64,000 bases of DNA from Perca fluviatilis. Lineage: Eukaryota; Chordata; Actinopteri; Perciformes; Percidae. Of the stretch, positions 19,353 to 37,349 are shown in pieces. The stretch spans positions 8,121,781-8,185,780 of the forward strand of contig NC_053118.1 in the NCBI RefSeq assembly GCF_010015445.1, written 5' to 3'. Below the pieces are notes generated by a model, which had not been told where the DNA came from, did not search any database, and was given only the letters and a program-made list of their open reading frames with translations. Every line of letters starts with the position of its first letter. The first letter of the stretch is position 1. Made by a program: the position numbers and the translations under genes.

Positions 19353-20091
19353 TTAAACTACATTAAACAAACATTCATATGTGCCATTCAAAAAACATTT
19401 TGGGTGCAAACCCACATATTCAAATGTGCAATTAAAAAAAATCCATTTTGGAACAGCATAGATCAGTGAACCAAGCTCTGGGTTGCGCTTTAGAAAAGTT
19501 CTGAAACCAGTAATATCCGGCCCTCCCTGCTGTCTTGGAGAAACCAGATATGTTGTTCTTGGCTGCAAAATCAAAGGCCACTTGCTGGACATCACGTTTT
19601 GTGAAGGGAAACCCCCTCTGCGCCAATGTCTTGAGGGTGGCAGCAAGCTCCCTTTCCACCTCCTCTGGAAGGTAGGGCTTCCGCCCTGACACATGTTCAC
19701 TGCCAGTCACCTTTCCACTGATGCGTCTTTGCAGTGTGGATCGCGGCACACCCCATGCTCGTGATAAGAAGTGCACACTCACTGTAATTCCTTTCTTCAC
19801 TCCCTCCCTGTATTCATCTAAGGCCCCCTTCATCCTCTGCTCTTTCCACAGATTGCAGTTGTTTGGCCTTCCTTTCCCTCCCTGTTTTATCTTTGTATCC
19901 TTTCCTCTCTGGTCCTTGCTCCTCCTCTCTTTTCTCTCGTTTTGTCTCCTCTCATTTCCTCTGCATTCCTTTCTCCTCACCTGTTCTCTCACTTCCTGTC
20001 TCCTCTGCTTGTCTCCTCTCTCATCCTTCCTTCTCCTCTCAAATCCTTTGCAGTCATTGGCTCTAAATTCCAGAGGGGCTGGGACCCCCAA
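19353..20091 (-). pseudogene. pogo/CENP-B-type transposase N-terminal fragment, frameshifted
   Basis: The minus-strand frame 20,091-19,432 opens with a long Arg/Lys/Glu-rich segment. It continues into a psq-like helix-turn-helix (SVHFLSRAWGVPRSTLQRRI) and a CENP-B-like region (PEEVERELAATLKTLAQRGF, then FPFTKRDVQQVAFDFAAKN). Near 19,500 the homologous reading jumps to another frame, where FLKRNPELG appears, a motif that normally follows in this family. There is no DDE catalytic region. This would be the DNA-binding part of a dead transposase. The basic N-terminal stretch may be translated repeat rather than a true domain. Confidence 0.6.
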
Positions 20092-20575
20092 ACCTTAAAT
20101 GGCCCATTTTACCTGATGGCCCATTTTACCTGATATCACCCTATATCTACCAAGTGTGGCAATGCAAGTGGCCTATGACACTCGAGGAGCTAAAAATGTC
20201 TGACAATGCCACTTGGGATAGGCCCAAGACCTTTAAAGCACATGGATTCGTTCATCAAAATCAGGGGTCAGAGACAATAAAGTAATTATAAAAATATACA
20301 ATTTTATTTAGTTAAACATTTTAAAATAGCAATCTTTCTGTTAAAGTGTAAGTGATGATTAGGAAAATAAAGAAACAAACACAATTCAAATCAACAATCA
20401 AACATGCATAATAATAAAACAGCAAATCAACCAAAATAAGAAAAAAAAAGAAACCCACATGCAATATATACACACACACACACACACAACAGTTAATAGC
20501 CTACAATATATTCAGACCGCTTTTGTACATGTATTCAGACAGTCTTTGTACTAGTGTCCAGGAAACTTTTACCGG

Positions 20576-20787
20576 ACTCAAGAACAGTTTTACCGGAATC
20601 CAGAACACTTTTACCAGTATCCAGAACACTTTTCCCCCAGTATCCAGAACACTTTTTCCCCAGTATCCAGAACACTTTTCCCCCAGTATCCAGAACACTT
20701 TTACCAGTATCCAGAACACTTTTTCCCCAGTATCCAGAACACTTTTTCCCCAGTATCCAGAACACTTTTTCCCCAGTATCCAGAACA
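20576..20787. repeat. 21-24-bp minisatellite
   Basis: About ten tandem units of the type CCAGTATCCAGAACACTTTT with variable ACC/CCCC/TCCCC linkers. Long open frames occur on both strands because the unit lacks stops. These are not called as genes. Confidence 0.9.
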
Positions 20788-21972
20788 GCACCAGTGGGTT
20801 GAAGAACACGCCAGGAGTACTGGCCCTTTAATCAGTTGTGGCACCACGATAGCCCCACAGCAGCATGTATGAGGCTGCAGCCTGGTCCAGCGATATACAG
20901 GGACCCACTCCGCGCACGCACACAGCGGCCCACACGAGACACCCAATGCCAGCAGCACAGGTAGGCTATGCATCTACCCACACGGGGACAAACCCCAGCC
21001 AAGACAGGGTCAGCTCACACCACAGCAAACTGATGACCTAGGGCAGCGGCAAAAAGTGTGCACGCCAGCCCCGACACACCTCCACACCCAACAGGAGAAG
21101 ACGGAAAAATAACGAGTCTACACACAAGCTTAAATAGAGCCCCCACCTGCTCTCAATCAAAAGGGATGAGCCACAGGTGTGCTGGTGCGCACTCCCTTGC
21201 ACAGGTAGGAGGGAGGGGCAAACCTCATCCTGTCACATAAGATTTGGCTGAACTCTTAGTCCAGCCTCCCTCAGCGTCAATCCGTGGTTCACAACATGGT
21301 CCACTAGTGTTGCGCGACTTTCATTTGATGAATTTGGTCGTCTTCTTCTTTGAGAATATTCTCCGGCTTCAGGTCTCTCTCCCTCTCCCTCTCCCTCTCC
21401 CTCTCCCTCTCCCTCTCTTTCTCTCCTCTTCCTCTTCCTCTACGTCCACCTCAGCCTCTGGCTGGGCCTCTTCCTCTACCTCCTTCTCCTCCTCTCCCTC
21501 TCAGTCTCACTCTTCTTCTTCTGACTCCTTCCATTTTGGTTGAAGGCAGGTGAACTTACCTGCTGCATTTTATATAGTGCTTAAACCTGTTTGGTGTGTC
21601 TACAATTAAGCAATTATGTGTTTGCATACCTGGTGGCTGCGTTTAACCAATCGGTTCATGTGTGTGTTCATTTGAAAGCCTTTGCTTTGAAATTGCAAGG
21701 GAATTACATCATGATCAATTTCTGTGTCAAATGCATACAAGTGTGTTTAGTGTTTTGCAAATCACTGTGTGTGATGTTTTGCAAAAAGTGTGAAGCTGAC
21801 AATGTGCTTACAGTTAGTCTAGGCCAGTGTTATGCTCCTTGAGTGTAAGGTTTTGCTAATTGTGGGAAAGTTTTAATTTTAGTGTGTAAGCAATTGTAAA
21901 AAAAACTGTAACAGCGTGTGTCTCCCGTGGTGACGTAATGAAGGTGTGACGACGATGTTTTTGTGTCTGTAG

Positions 21973-22745
21973 TTCTTTCAGATGAGCCCACCAGCTTCAC
22001 CATCACCGTGACATCGGACGCAGCGGAAAACGGGGAAAGTGAGTTTATGGATGGGCGTGGGCTGCAAAATGCCATCCATATCACACGTGACGGTTATGAA
22101 GTCTGACATTTGTTCAAAATGAGATTATATAAGAGGCGATAACTCAAAATATGTGTGAGAGTGAAACAGCGTGACTGAGTTGTGTACGCTGGGTAGGAAA
22201 ACGCGCTGCAAAACCTGAGCTTGAAAGTTGAAATGTAGCAAGTGTGTGATAATATGAGCGTTGCGTTTTCTTGATCCTCTATCCACTGCTTGGCTGTCAA
22301 CCTGTGATTTTTAGGGCTGCACCATATGAGGAAAATATGCGAAATGCGATCATTTTGTTGAATATCGCGATAACGCTAGTACTCGCGATACATAAACGGG
22401 ATATTAAAATGTAATATGTTCTGCATTACGCTGCTTTCAGTATTCTTACACAATGCAACAAACTGCTTGTTAAATTTAAAACAAATGAAAGGAAATCATT
22501 TCCAACTTTCTTTTTATGGACAAATTAGTATATTGAATATAAAAGGCACCACTAAAACAAAGTTATATTTTAAAGCGCAACTAACACTAAAAAAAAAAAA
22601 ATCTGTTTTTTATCTATCGCGATGTGTCGCAGCGTTTCACGATGTGTTTATTGTGCCAGTTGATATTGCGATGACGATTTAAAAAAAACAAAACGATATA
22701 TTGTGCCTTTTTTTTTTTTTTTTTATTTTCAGCTACTACTACTAC

Positions 22746-22834
<89 letters not shown>

Positions 22835-23721
22835 GGGCTATAAAAAAGAGACTTCAGATACAGTATTAGGGGACCACTAAGGTCTATATAAAAGAGACTT
22901 CAGATACAGTATTAGGGGACCACTAAGGTCTATATAAAAGAGACTTCAGATACAGTATTAGGGGACCACTAAGGCCTATATAAAAGAGACTTCAGATACA
23001 GTATTAGGGGACCACTAAGGTCTATATAAAAGAGACTTCAGATACAGTATTAGGGGACCACTAAGGTCTATATAAAAGAGACTTCAGATACAGTATTAGG
23101 GGACCACTAAGGTCTATATAAAAGAGACTTCAGATACAGTATTAGGGGACCACTAAGGTCTATATAAAAGAGACTTCAGATACAGTATTAGGGGACCCCT
23201 AAGGCCTATATAATAGAGACTTCAGATACAGTATTAGGGGACCACTAAGGTCTATATAAAAGAGACTTCAGATACAGTATTAGGGGACCACTAAGGTCTA
23301 TATAAAAGAGACTTCAGATACAGTATTAGGGGACCACTAAGGTCTATATAAAAGAGACTTCAGATACAGTATTAGGGGACCACTAAGGCCTATATAATAG
23401 AGACTTCAGATACAGTATTAGGGGACCACTAAGGTCTATATAAAAGAGACTTCAGATACAGTATTAGGGGACCACTAAGGTCTATATAAAAGCATCCAAA
23501 GAGCACCATGTCATGGGACCTTTTAAGAATACCAAGCTCCTAACTTGAGTTCAGAGTGGAGATTGGTTTGTTTTTATTCTAACACACGGCTGCTTTCTTC
23601 CTCTGCAGCTGGAAACAACGTTGAAGTGGACGAGTCCCTGTTCCAGGACATTGAGGACTTGGACTTGGATGAGGACGACCCTGACTTTGACCCTTTAGAG
23701 ATGGGGAGCGATGAGGACTAA
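21973..23721 (+). CDS. rwdd1: RWD domain-containing protein 1, two exons only
   Basis: RWDD1 is a small acidic protein with an RWD domain, known as a DRG2 partner. Two exons are seen. 21,973-22,038 encodes the LSDEPTSFTITVTSD part of the RWD domain, with acceptor TCTGTAG and donor AAA/GTGAGT. 23,609-23,721 encodes the acidic C-terminus GNNVEVDESLFQDIEDLDLD and ends in TAA. Both exons are phase 1, so they would join in frame. However, the exons for the rest of the RWD domain and the coiled coil (about 150 residues in the vertebrate protein) are not between them. That space holds a miniature element, a CA run and the 46-bp array. The first exon (start codon) was not found upstream either. The result is a broken gene, a rearranged copy, or a collapsed assembly. 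Identity is firm from the two exons and from neighbouring zup1. Confidence 0.8.
22310..22735. mobile_element. hAT-like MITE remnant in rwdd1 intron
   Basis: It begins TTAGGGCTGCACCATATGAGG, continues with ATATCGCGATAACG, and ends with GTTGATATTGCGATGACG and AACGATATATTGTGCC. This is the layout of common fish hAT miniature elements. The right end is blurred by a poly-T run. Confidence 0.5.
22750..22831. repeat. (CA)n microsatellite
   Basis: About 80 bp of CA repeats directly before the 46-bp array. It may have replaced the left part of the array-bearing element seen complete at 53,712-54,835. Confidence 0.95.
22832..23527 (+). repeat. 46-bp minisatellite with TATA-like motif, about 14 units, plus element end
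   Basis: The unit is GACTTCAGATACAGTATTAG + GGGACCACTAAGGYC + TATATAAAAGA (46 bp). About 14 nearly identical copies are present. The array leads into AAGCATCCAAAGAGCACC and the inverted end CATGGGACCTTTTAA, the same right end as the transposon at 53,712-54,835. The left half of the element is absent. Confidence 0.9.
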
Positions 23722-23871
23722 AGCAGGACTGCTGGGGGACGGACAGCACCGTCTCTGGAGTCGGATCGAGCAGACCCAGTTCCTTTTCAAAGACTCTGAC
23801 AGCAGTTGGAGAGGGAATCTTCATAAAAAAATACATAATCACCCACCAGTGTTCTTTTCTCTGCCTGAACT

Positions 23872-23877
23872 ATTAAA
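23872..23877 (+). terminator. Possible rwdd1 poly(A) signal
   Basis: ATTAAA lies 151 bp after the rwdd1 stop codon, followed by a GTGTG-containing stretch. It fits a 3' end but is unproven. Confidence 0.4.
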
Positions 23878-23934
23878 TTTGTGCAAAACAAAGTGTGATT
23901 GATTTGTAATGCTGAAATAGTCATTAGATAGTTG

Positions 23935-24474
23935 CATGCAGTATGGACGCCACTGTAAAGCTACTCAAGATGGGCTTCTCTCCCTGATCTCATCAGAGAT
24001 GGCTCTCCTTCTTACTCTTCTTCCCTCCTCCTCCTCCTCGTTGTTATCCCCTGTCTCTTCCTCCTACTCCCCATGCTCTCTGTCTATTGTTGGCATCCAT
24101 TGTTCAAAACAGACCTTTGACCTATGTATAGGCCTATACTAAAGCAATGATTGGTTAGTGTTCAGTTATGACATAATGTGTTTGCAAATGTGAGGAGTGT
24201 GTGTGCCCTGGTAAATAAGTGTAGCATTTTGATTGGTTGTGTTTAGAAATGGATAGCAAGTCACTTCTTGTTAGATTTTTGTGTCTTAGGTAGAGAATTG
24301 TGTGTAATGTTTTGAAAAATGTGTTTTATGCAATTGAAAGCTGAGTGAAAGGCTGAGAAATAGCTTATGGTTTTGGAGATTTGCTGTGTAGTTTTGCACT
24401 TTGAGTGAGAGGTTTCAAAAATCGTGTGACATGAAAAGATTTTGTGTGTAATCAGTTGAAAAAAACTGTAAAGT
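23935..24474 (-). mobile_element. Right end of a second TIR transposon like 17,381-21,910
   Basis: The end reads, on the minus strand, TACAGTTTTTTTCAACTGAT, matching the TIRs of the larger element. The inner part has TCTTCC/CTCCTC-rich sequence as in the other copy. No left TIR was paired with it. Confidence 0.45.
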
Positions 24475-24964
24475 AGCAACGCCCCAATATAGAAGTATAC
24501 TCCAGTACGAGTACTGCATTCAAATTCTTCTTTAGGTCAAAGAAAGCAAAATATACAAAACATACTATTCATGACTATGAACATGAAAAGCACTCATTAT
24601 GGAGTTTTAGTTGTGGCTTTATTACTGTTATTAGTGTTTATGTTGTCCTTATGAACACTTTATATACTGTTCAAATGTCACGTTCTATAATCTATTAAAT
24701 GATCGTGAATGGACAGCATTAATATTCAATTCAAATACATTTTATTTATCCCCTGGGGGCAATTTAAAAGCACGAGGAGTAGTTTCGAAAAATAAGTAAG
24801 TAAATAAATATAAGAATTACTCCGGCGAGCCGTGACTCTGATATTTCTACGGTGCCTTTCTACCTCACCGGACAAAGAGCTTCACAGTCACTATTTACCT
24901 CTAACGTGTGAGGAAGTAAACGCAGCAAAACGATTGAAATAACTGACCCATTGTAGATAAAAAC
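24475..24964. other. Intergenic; LINE/SINE 3' tail
   Basis: 24,725-24,775 has ATTCAATTCAAAT..TTTATTTATCCCCTGGGGG, the 3' tail of a common fish retroposon in inverse orientation. The same tail occurs at 36,737-36,775. There is no gene up to the start of copy B at 24,965. Confidence 0.45.
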
Positions 24965-25121
24965 CATCGTTTAGTGCAGTTTAAAGAACTTTAGTCCAAA
25001 CACTGATGCTCTGATTTGATTTCTAAAATACCTAGTCTATCCACGATGATGTTCCACTTCGGGGATTGCTCCGTTGCTGCCGGAAATAGCGCCGCATGTC
25101 CTTCCTCTTCCTCGCTTTTGC

Positions 25122-25560
25122 TACGTTTACACGTGGCCGGCTATTTTCATAAACCGACATTTCAACCTCTCCGTTTTCAAAAATAACATTGTGCACAGCT
25201 GTCAGTTTTCAGAGAAGTGTTTGTTTACATGTACCCGTGTATATATGCCGTCAATGCAGTCAAGAGCACGCCAAACCTGTAGGTGGCGGTGTAACGAGAA
25301 GCTGAAGCCCACGTTAGCCAATCAGCATCCCGAAAATGGCAACAACAGCAACCAATCATTTCCTCTTTCTCTCTCTTGGCTGCCTAAACCTCCGTTTGTC
25401 TCAGTTTACATGCAAACGTGCAAATGAATATTTCAAAAATCTCCACTCTGGCCGGAGTTTTTAGAAAGACTCGGTTTCAGAGGCGAATTCTGTGTAAACG
25501 AAGGGCACAAACGAAGGGAAATGTCTCCGTTTGTAAAAAGAACCATGTACGTGTAAACAG
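25122..25560. mobile_element. MITE with TIR TACGTTTACACGT (copy B)
   Basis: Sister of the element at 162-600 with the same ends and few substitutions. Confidence 0.6.
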
Positions 25561-28184
25561 TATCTTTGTGTTGGCGTTCTAAACTCTGGTGGATTTCTGA
25601 GGACTATGGTTAACTGCTCCTCAGATCTCTAAATCTGGTAAATCCAGACAGCTAGCTAGACTATCTGTCCAATCGGAGTTTTCTCTCGCACGACTAAAAC
25701 TAGTTTTGAACGTACACGTTCCACCAAAACTAGTTCCTTCCCGAGGCTATTTTGCGGCGGCACCGTCACTTACCTCCCCCCAAGACGATTGTGATTGGTT
25801 TAAAGAAATGCCAATAAACCAGAGCACGTTTTTCTCCCATCCAGGAATGCTGTGGGGACTAGCCAGACCTTCCTCCGCGGCCCTGTGGAGGAAGGTCTGG
25901 ACATGGGAGACTACTAAATACCGAAACAAGTCAAAGCTTTATCATCTTTAGAGCAATGTAACATTCAGTGTATCCACAGGCCGTCACTACTCCACATTAG
26001 AGTGCGGATCGGGCCTCATAATAAGATAATAAGCTTTGTTAAATTTAAAATGTTCAATGCCTTATCGCACTGATGTGACCGAGCCCGACCCAAACCTCAT
26101 TTCTAAATATCTGTCCGGTATCCATCCTCTACATACACACATTTATGCCCTTAAAATGAGCTCTCCATAGCAGGTACGCTATATTTACCTACAAATCCCA
26201 CAATGCAATGTTTCACTTTTGAAGAACTGTAAAATAAGATAGTTACATGTCACTACAGCAGTCCTCACACTCGACGATGAAAGACAGCACAGGCTAATGA
26301 AATGAAGACTTTAAACTTCTCAATGAAGTTTTATGTTTCAACACAAACACAGAGAAGAGAATCCTGAATAAAATACAGTCGGATTCAAAAATATACATAA
26401 CCTACATCTGGCAACATGTGATCATAAAACAGAAGAGAAGAATCTGAGGGAGCGAGGAAGTCTGTGTGAGAGACCAGTTCCCATATCAAACAACATATCA
26501 CAGATAGAGGAGGGGGGACAAAGTCAATAAGTGTGAAAGAACTCATGATTGATGATGATGATCACTTTTAATTGAATAGTGATGATTTAAACAGGATTTA
26601 AACAGGTAAATGCAGTCCGATCTGTATTTCTTTCATGTGATTATATAACAAAACATGTCCTTTTCTGCAGCTCGGGGTCTCTCAATGGAAACACGGACAT
26701 GATGATGATGTTGTGAAGTTGTTAAACAACCAACATCGCCGATGAGAATGGAATTCAGAAATATGACATATAAAGATATGTCATATTTCTGAATTCCATT
26801 CTCACATACGTATGTAACTCCAGCTACAAGCGTCACATCTGAAAGTGACAATCTGAGGAATCATCTGTTGTCTGCCTGTTCACGCCGAGACAACACGCTT
26901 TCACCGCTATTCTCATATTTTTATGACCATCAATGTCAAAGACTCTTACTATAGCAGCCAAAGAACACAATATTTTACTACAAGATACAATCCTTCCCTT
27001 TCACTACAGTGTGAAAGTTACAGGTGCAGTAGGTACGACTTATAAAACTAACTTTCTGTCATATTTGCTGAACCTGACCCCATGTTCCAGTAGAACTACA
27101 AGAAGCAGGTCATTTAAAAAAATAAATCCGGCTCCTCTGGCACCACCTACATACAGCCTGTAGTGTGATTTGCAAAAACCCACCGCTCCCTATTCAAATT
27201 CACCAATCAGGGCGAGGCGGGGTGTCTAACTGCTCATGCACACGCATTCATTCTCCCTTGTGGGGGGAGGGGCTAGGAGACCGTTTTGGGCTTTAGCAGA
27301 AAGGGGGGGAGGGACTGAGAAGTTGTTGATGTACAAATTTTCTGGCTAAGACCTGGATCTTCACAATCCTACCTATAGCACCTTTAAAACTGCTTGATGT
27401 ATGAACAGAAAGCTCACTTCAGTAATTGTTCTATGGTGTAAGTGAAGATTGATTTAACCCTTTTTGGTTTTCTGGGTCAAAATTTTAAATAAAAACTTTT
27501 TTTTTTTCAACGTTTTGGTCGTCTTTTCGACACTTTTGTCGCTTTTCCCCCAAGTTTTTTTCTCAAATGCTATAAAATTGAAGAAAACACCCAAATTTAA
27601 TGAAAGTAGTGATCTGATCAATTATTTTATTTGTGAAAAACGTTGTATGGAACTATCCACGTTAATTATTTTGTGACAATTTAGTTGAACGAAACCCAAA
27701 TTTCGGATTGAAAATGGGTCAAATTGACCCGAGGACAACAGGAGGGTTAAAGGGCGTGCGCTGCGTTACCAGGCGCCACTCTAAAAACAGAACGATCCCT
27801 GAGGGATTACCTGAAGCTGGACATTCTCTGCAGACTGATGTTGGCACTGAGGTATAGGCTGGAGTAAGAGACAACAGGACTCGCTGCACTGACACCACAA
27901 CAGATCTATTGGATGATTCTAAGAAAATACTTTGTCCTACTATGTCAAAATGACTGCACGCGCTGTCCTCAAAGAGGCTTTGCATAGCTTTTCAAAGTGT
28001 GCTGAAATGACTGCAAAGCAGTGGCTGAAGCCTTCGGGGCTAGATGTACAGAGACCCTGCTGTGGCAGAAGGAGAGAGAAGCTGACAGGAGTAATGTTTT
28101 TTTTTCTTTCTGTATAGCACAATGTTCATGAAGCATCGGCGGCGACTGTCTTCGTCTTTGTGTTGCCACGAGACCAACAGCTGA
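25561..28184. other. Region downstream of sulfotransferase copy B; repeats, no gene
   Basis: It holds the sister copies of the MITEs described at 1,990 and 2,380 (about 27,017-27,387 and 27,455-27,750). A short inverted repeat is specific to this copy near 26,747-26,807, where GGAATTCAGAAATATGACATA is followed by its inverse (given in part). 27,751-28,184 directly follows the sulfotransferase stop and is the likely 3' UTR. Confidence 0.5.
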
Positions 28185-35065
<6,881 letters not shown>

Positions 35066-35726
35066 GATGGCTAAAGCAGAAGCAAATCCAAAAACAGCAG
35101 TAGTTTTCATTCAAGGCTCCATGGATATATTAATAACACATTCACAGTGTTCTCACTTCATCTGTCATCATTCACCAGCAGACCTTCAAAAACCAGTTGG
35201 CTGCTGCTCCCAGATGTGGAGGAAGTACTCACATGTGTTAATGCACTAAAAGTTAAAGTAGCAATACCACAGTGTAAAAAAATACTTGGTTCCAAGGGAA
35301 AGTCCGGGATTCAAAAACCCCACTGAAAAGTACAAAAGTATCAGCATCAAAACAAACTTCAAGTACCAACATTAAAAAAGTCCTCATTCAGCAGAATAAT
35401 CTTTACAACTGGTATGATTTGTTTGGTTTAAATGTTGCAGCCGGTAAAGGTGCAGCTCATTTGACCGACTTTATATTCTGCTGGGTACTTTAATCTAGAA
35501 TCATCATTTATTAGCTGATTATATTTGGTTTTAATAACCTGAAAAGGCACTAAATCTGTCAGATTAACGTGCAATATCTCCCTCTGAGATGTAGTAGAAA
35601 GGAGCAGAACACGGGACCTGGGACGTGCACTCAGGTAGGCCACAGTAGTCTACATCCCAGCTCGTCCAGGTCCACTCAGTGGAAAAAAGGTGCCCGTCGT
35701 CACCAACATGCTGCATACAGCCGTAC

Positions 35727-35858
35727 CTGCTGCGCGCTCTTCTGTCCGCTGGGTTCTCTCTCTCCGTCCACCACGCGCACCTTGATCAGCCCACTTCACT
35801 CTTAGAAATCTGCTGCTCTTTTTCTTTACCTTTTCTTTTCACACACTCTGCTATATAA
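35727..35858 (-). promoter_or_regulatory. Non-coding first exon and TATA box of sulfotransferase copy B
   Basis: The untranslated exon ends at 35,727 with donor GCAGCAG/GTACGG. On the minus strand TATATAG lies at 35,852-35,858 in the context GGTTTATATAGC, placing the start near 35,822. The acceptor used is at 35,071-35,072, just ahead of CCATCATGG. Confidence 0.55.
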
Positions 35859-36083
35859 ACCGTGGCGGCCCGGCGGTCCCACCTCTTCGGCCCGGCTGCG
35901 CGCCGCTGAACGCCCCCGCTGACAGAAAGCAGCTCCGAGAACTGACACAGAGGTTCCCTTTTTTTCCCTCCCTCCCTCCCTTCCTCGCTCCCTTCCTTCC
36001 CGCTCTCAGACCACCTCAGCTCACCTCCTACTTACACATCACCCAGCGATGACAGGCTGAGGGAGGGGGGATGGGGGAGGGGA

Positions 36084-37349
36084 GATGTGGGGAGAGAGAA
36101 GAGGATCCTGTCCCCCAGTACTGATCGAGCTCAAACTGAACTCAGCCAGAGCCTGAAATGGGCCAGTACTCTGCAGTACTCAATGGTTTTTGTCCACATG
36201 AGTATCCTTACTTCTAATTCTAATTCACAGAATTGTTTACAGGCAGCGATGGAAGAAGGATTCAGATCCTTTACTTTAGTAAAAGTACTAACACCACACT
36301 AAAAGTTCTGCAGTGAAAATGTTACCCCCATTTATAATAAAACAGGAAAACTAAGCCATTCCATGTGAAGCATGCCACCCAGACTGGCATGCTGCTGACA
36401 GACTGACTAACTGTATAAGTCTTATATGATTCATACACTGTTTAAAAAAACATTCCTATTGTGTTTTATAATTGTTTCCGTGCGAACAGGTTTTAGATTG
36501 TGGGTTATTTATAATGTGATAGTTACTGAGTGTGACTGTTAGTTTGATCTCATTTATGGGAAATGTACCTGTGTGTGTGTGTGTGAGTGGATCAGTGTAT
36601 TGCATATTGATGTGATTTTACATATATTCTAGTAATGGCATGTCTCTGACGTAATGGGTATGTGTCCTCTGTCCCGTGTGGACCCCCAGGAAGAGGAGCT
36701 GACTGCTACGGCATCAGCTGATGGGGATCCTTTTAATTCAATTCAAATCACTTTGTTAATCCCCAGGGGGCAATTCAATGAGCCAAGGAGCAGCACACTG
36801 CACCACATACAGTACATCATCAATACAAACTGTCCTCAGGGTTATTCTCTCAGATATGACGTGAAGATAACGCTGTGTTCTGAACACGTCCAGGGAACAG
36901 GCGTCCATCCTCCATCCTTGTGGAACAACTGAGCAAGGTTCAAACACATCTGGACAGGCCTCGGCACCCCCTCTGCAGCTAGATGGGGACTGCGAGGAAA
37001 CAACTATTCATGACATGTCCAAGTACAGATTCTGGACTGCAGCTGGGAGCGTTGGCCCAGTCTTCAGGACTAACATCACTCTTCCTCGTGTCGCACCAGG
37101 ATTTCTCCGTTTTAGATCACGGTCAGCTGATTATTTCGGGGGTTTGGACCGTTTTGTCCGACGCCTCGGTGCTGCGACGGCCTTTTCTTTAAAACGGACT
37201 ACAAGATTAACCGACTAGTCGTCCTCCAGTCCACCTGCTTAATCACAACTAACGGTCTCAATGAGCCAATGATAACGAAGACAAAGATACAAGATTTTTT
37301 TCTTTTCTTTTTCAAATGAGTGAACATCCATGCTTACATTTAAATCATT
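36084..37349. other. Intergenic; no gene seen
   Basis: 36,235-36,310 is a fragment of a common fish repeat (GTAAAAGTACTAACACCAC). 36,733-36,800 is a retroposon tail with ATCCCCAGGGGGCAATT. 36,933-37,345 has no recognised content. Confidence 0.4.

Larger units (their letters stand above)
17381..21910 (-). mobile_element. TIR transposon remnant with nested insertions
   Basis: The left end CTACAGTTTTTTTCAATTGC and the right end (minus strand) TACAGTTTTTTTTACAATTG are a terminal inverted pair. A similar right end lies at 24,455-24,474, so a second partial copy flanks rwdd1 on the other side. Inside are the 80-bp palindrome (17,778-17,943), a TTAA-type MITE (18,620-19,322), a pogo-like transposase fragment (19,353-20,091) and a 21-24-bp minisatellite. 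The CTCCCT-rich tract at 21,370-21,420 encodes Arg/Gly/Glu repeats on the minus strand. The superfamily of the outer element is uncertain. Confidence 0.5.

Noticed and set aside
20501..20831. Overlapping ~100-codon open frames on both strands
   Set aside because: They are translations of the 21-24-bp minisatellite, which lacks stop codons in several frames.
22832..23490. Regular 46-bp direct repeats that could suggest a CRISPR array
   Set aside because: There are no unique spacers; the whole 46-bp unit repeats. The setting is a vertebrate genome and the array belongs to a transposon.
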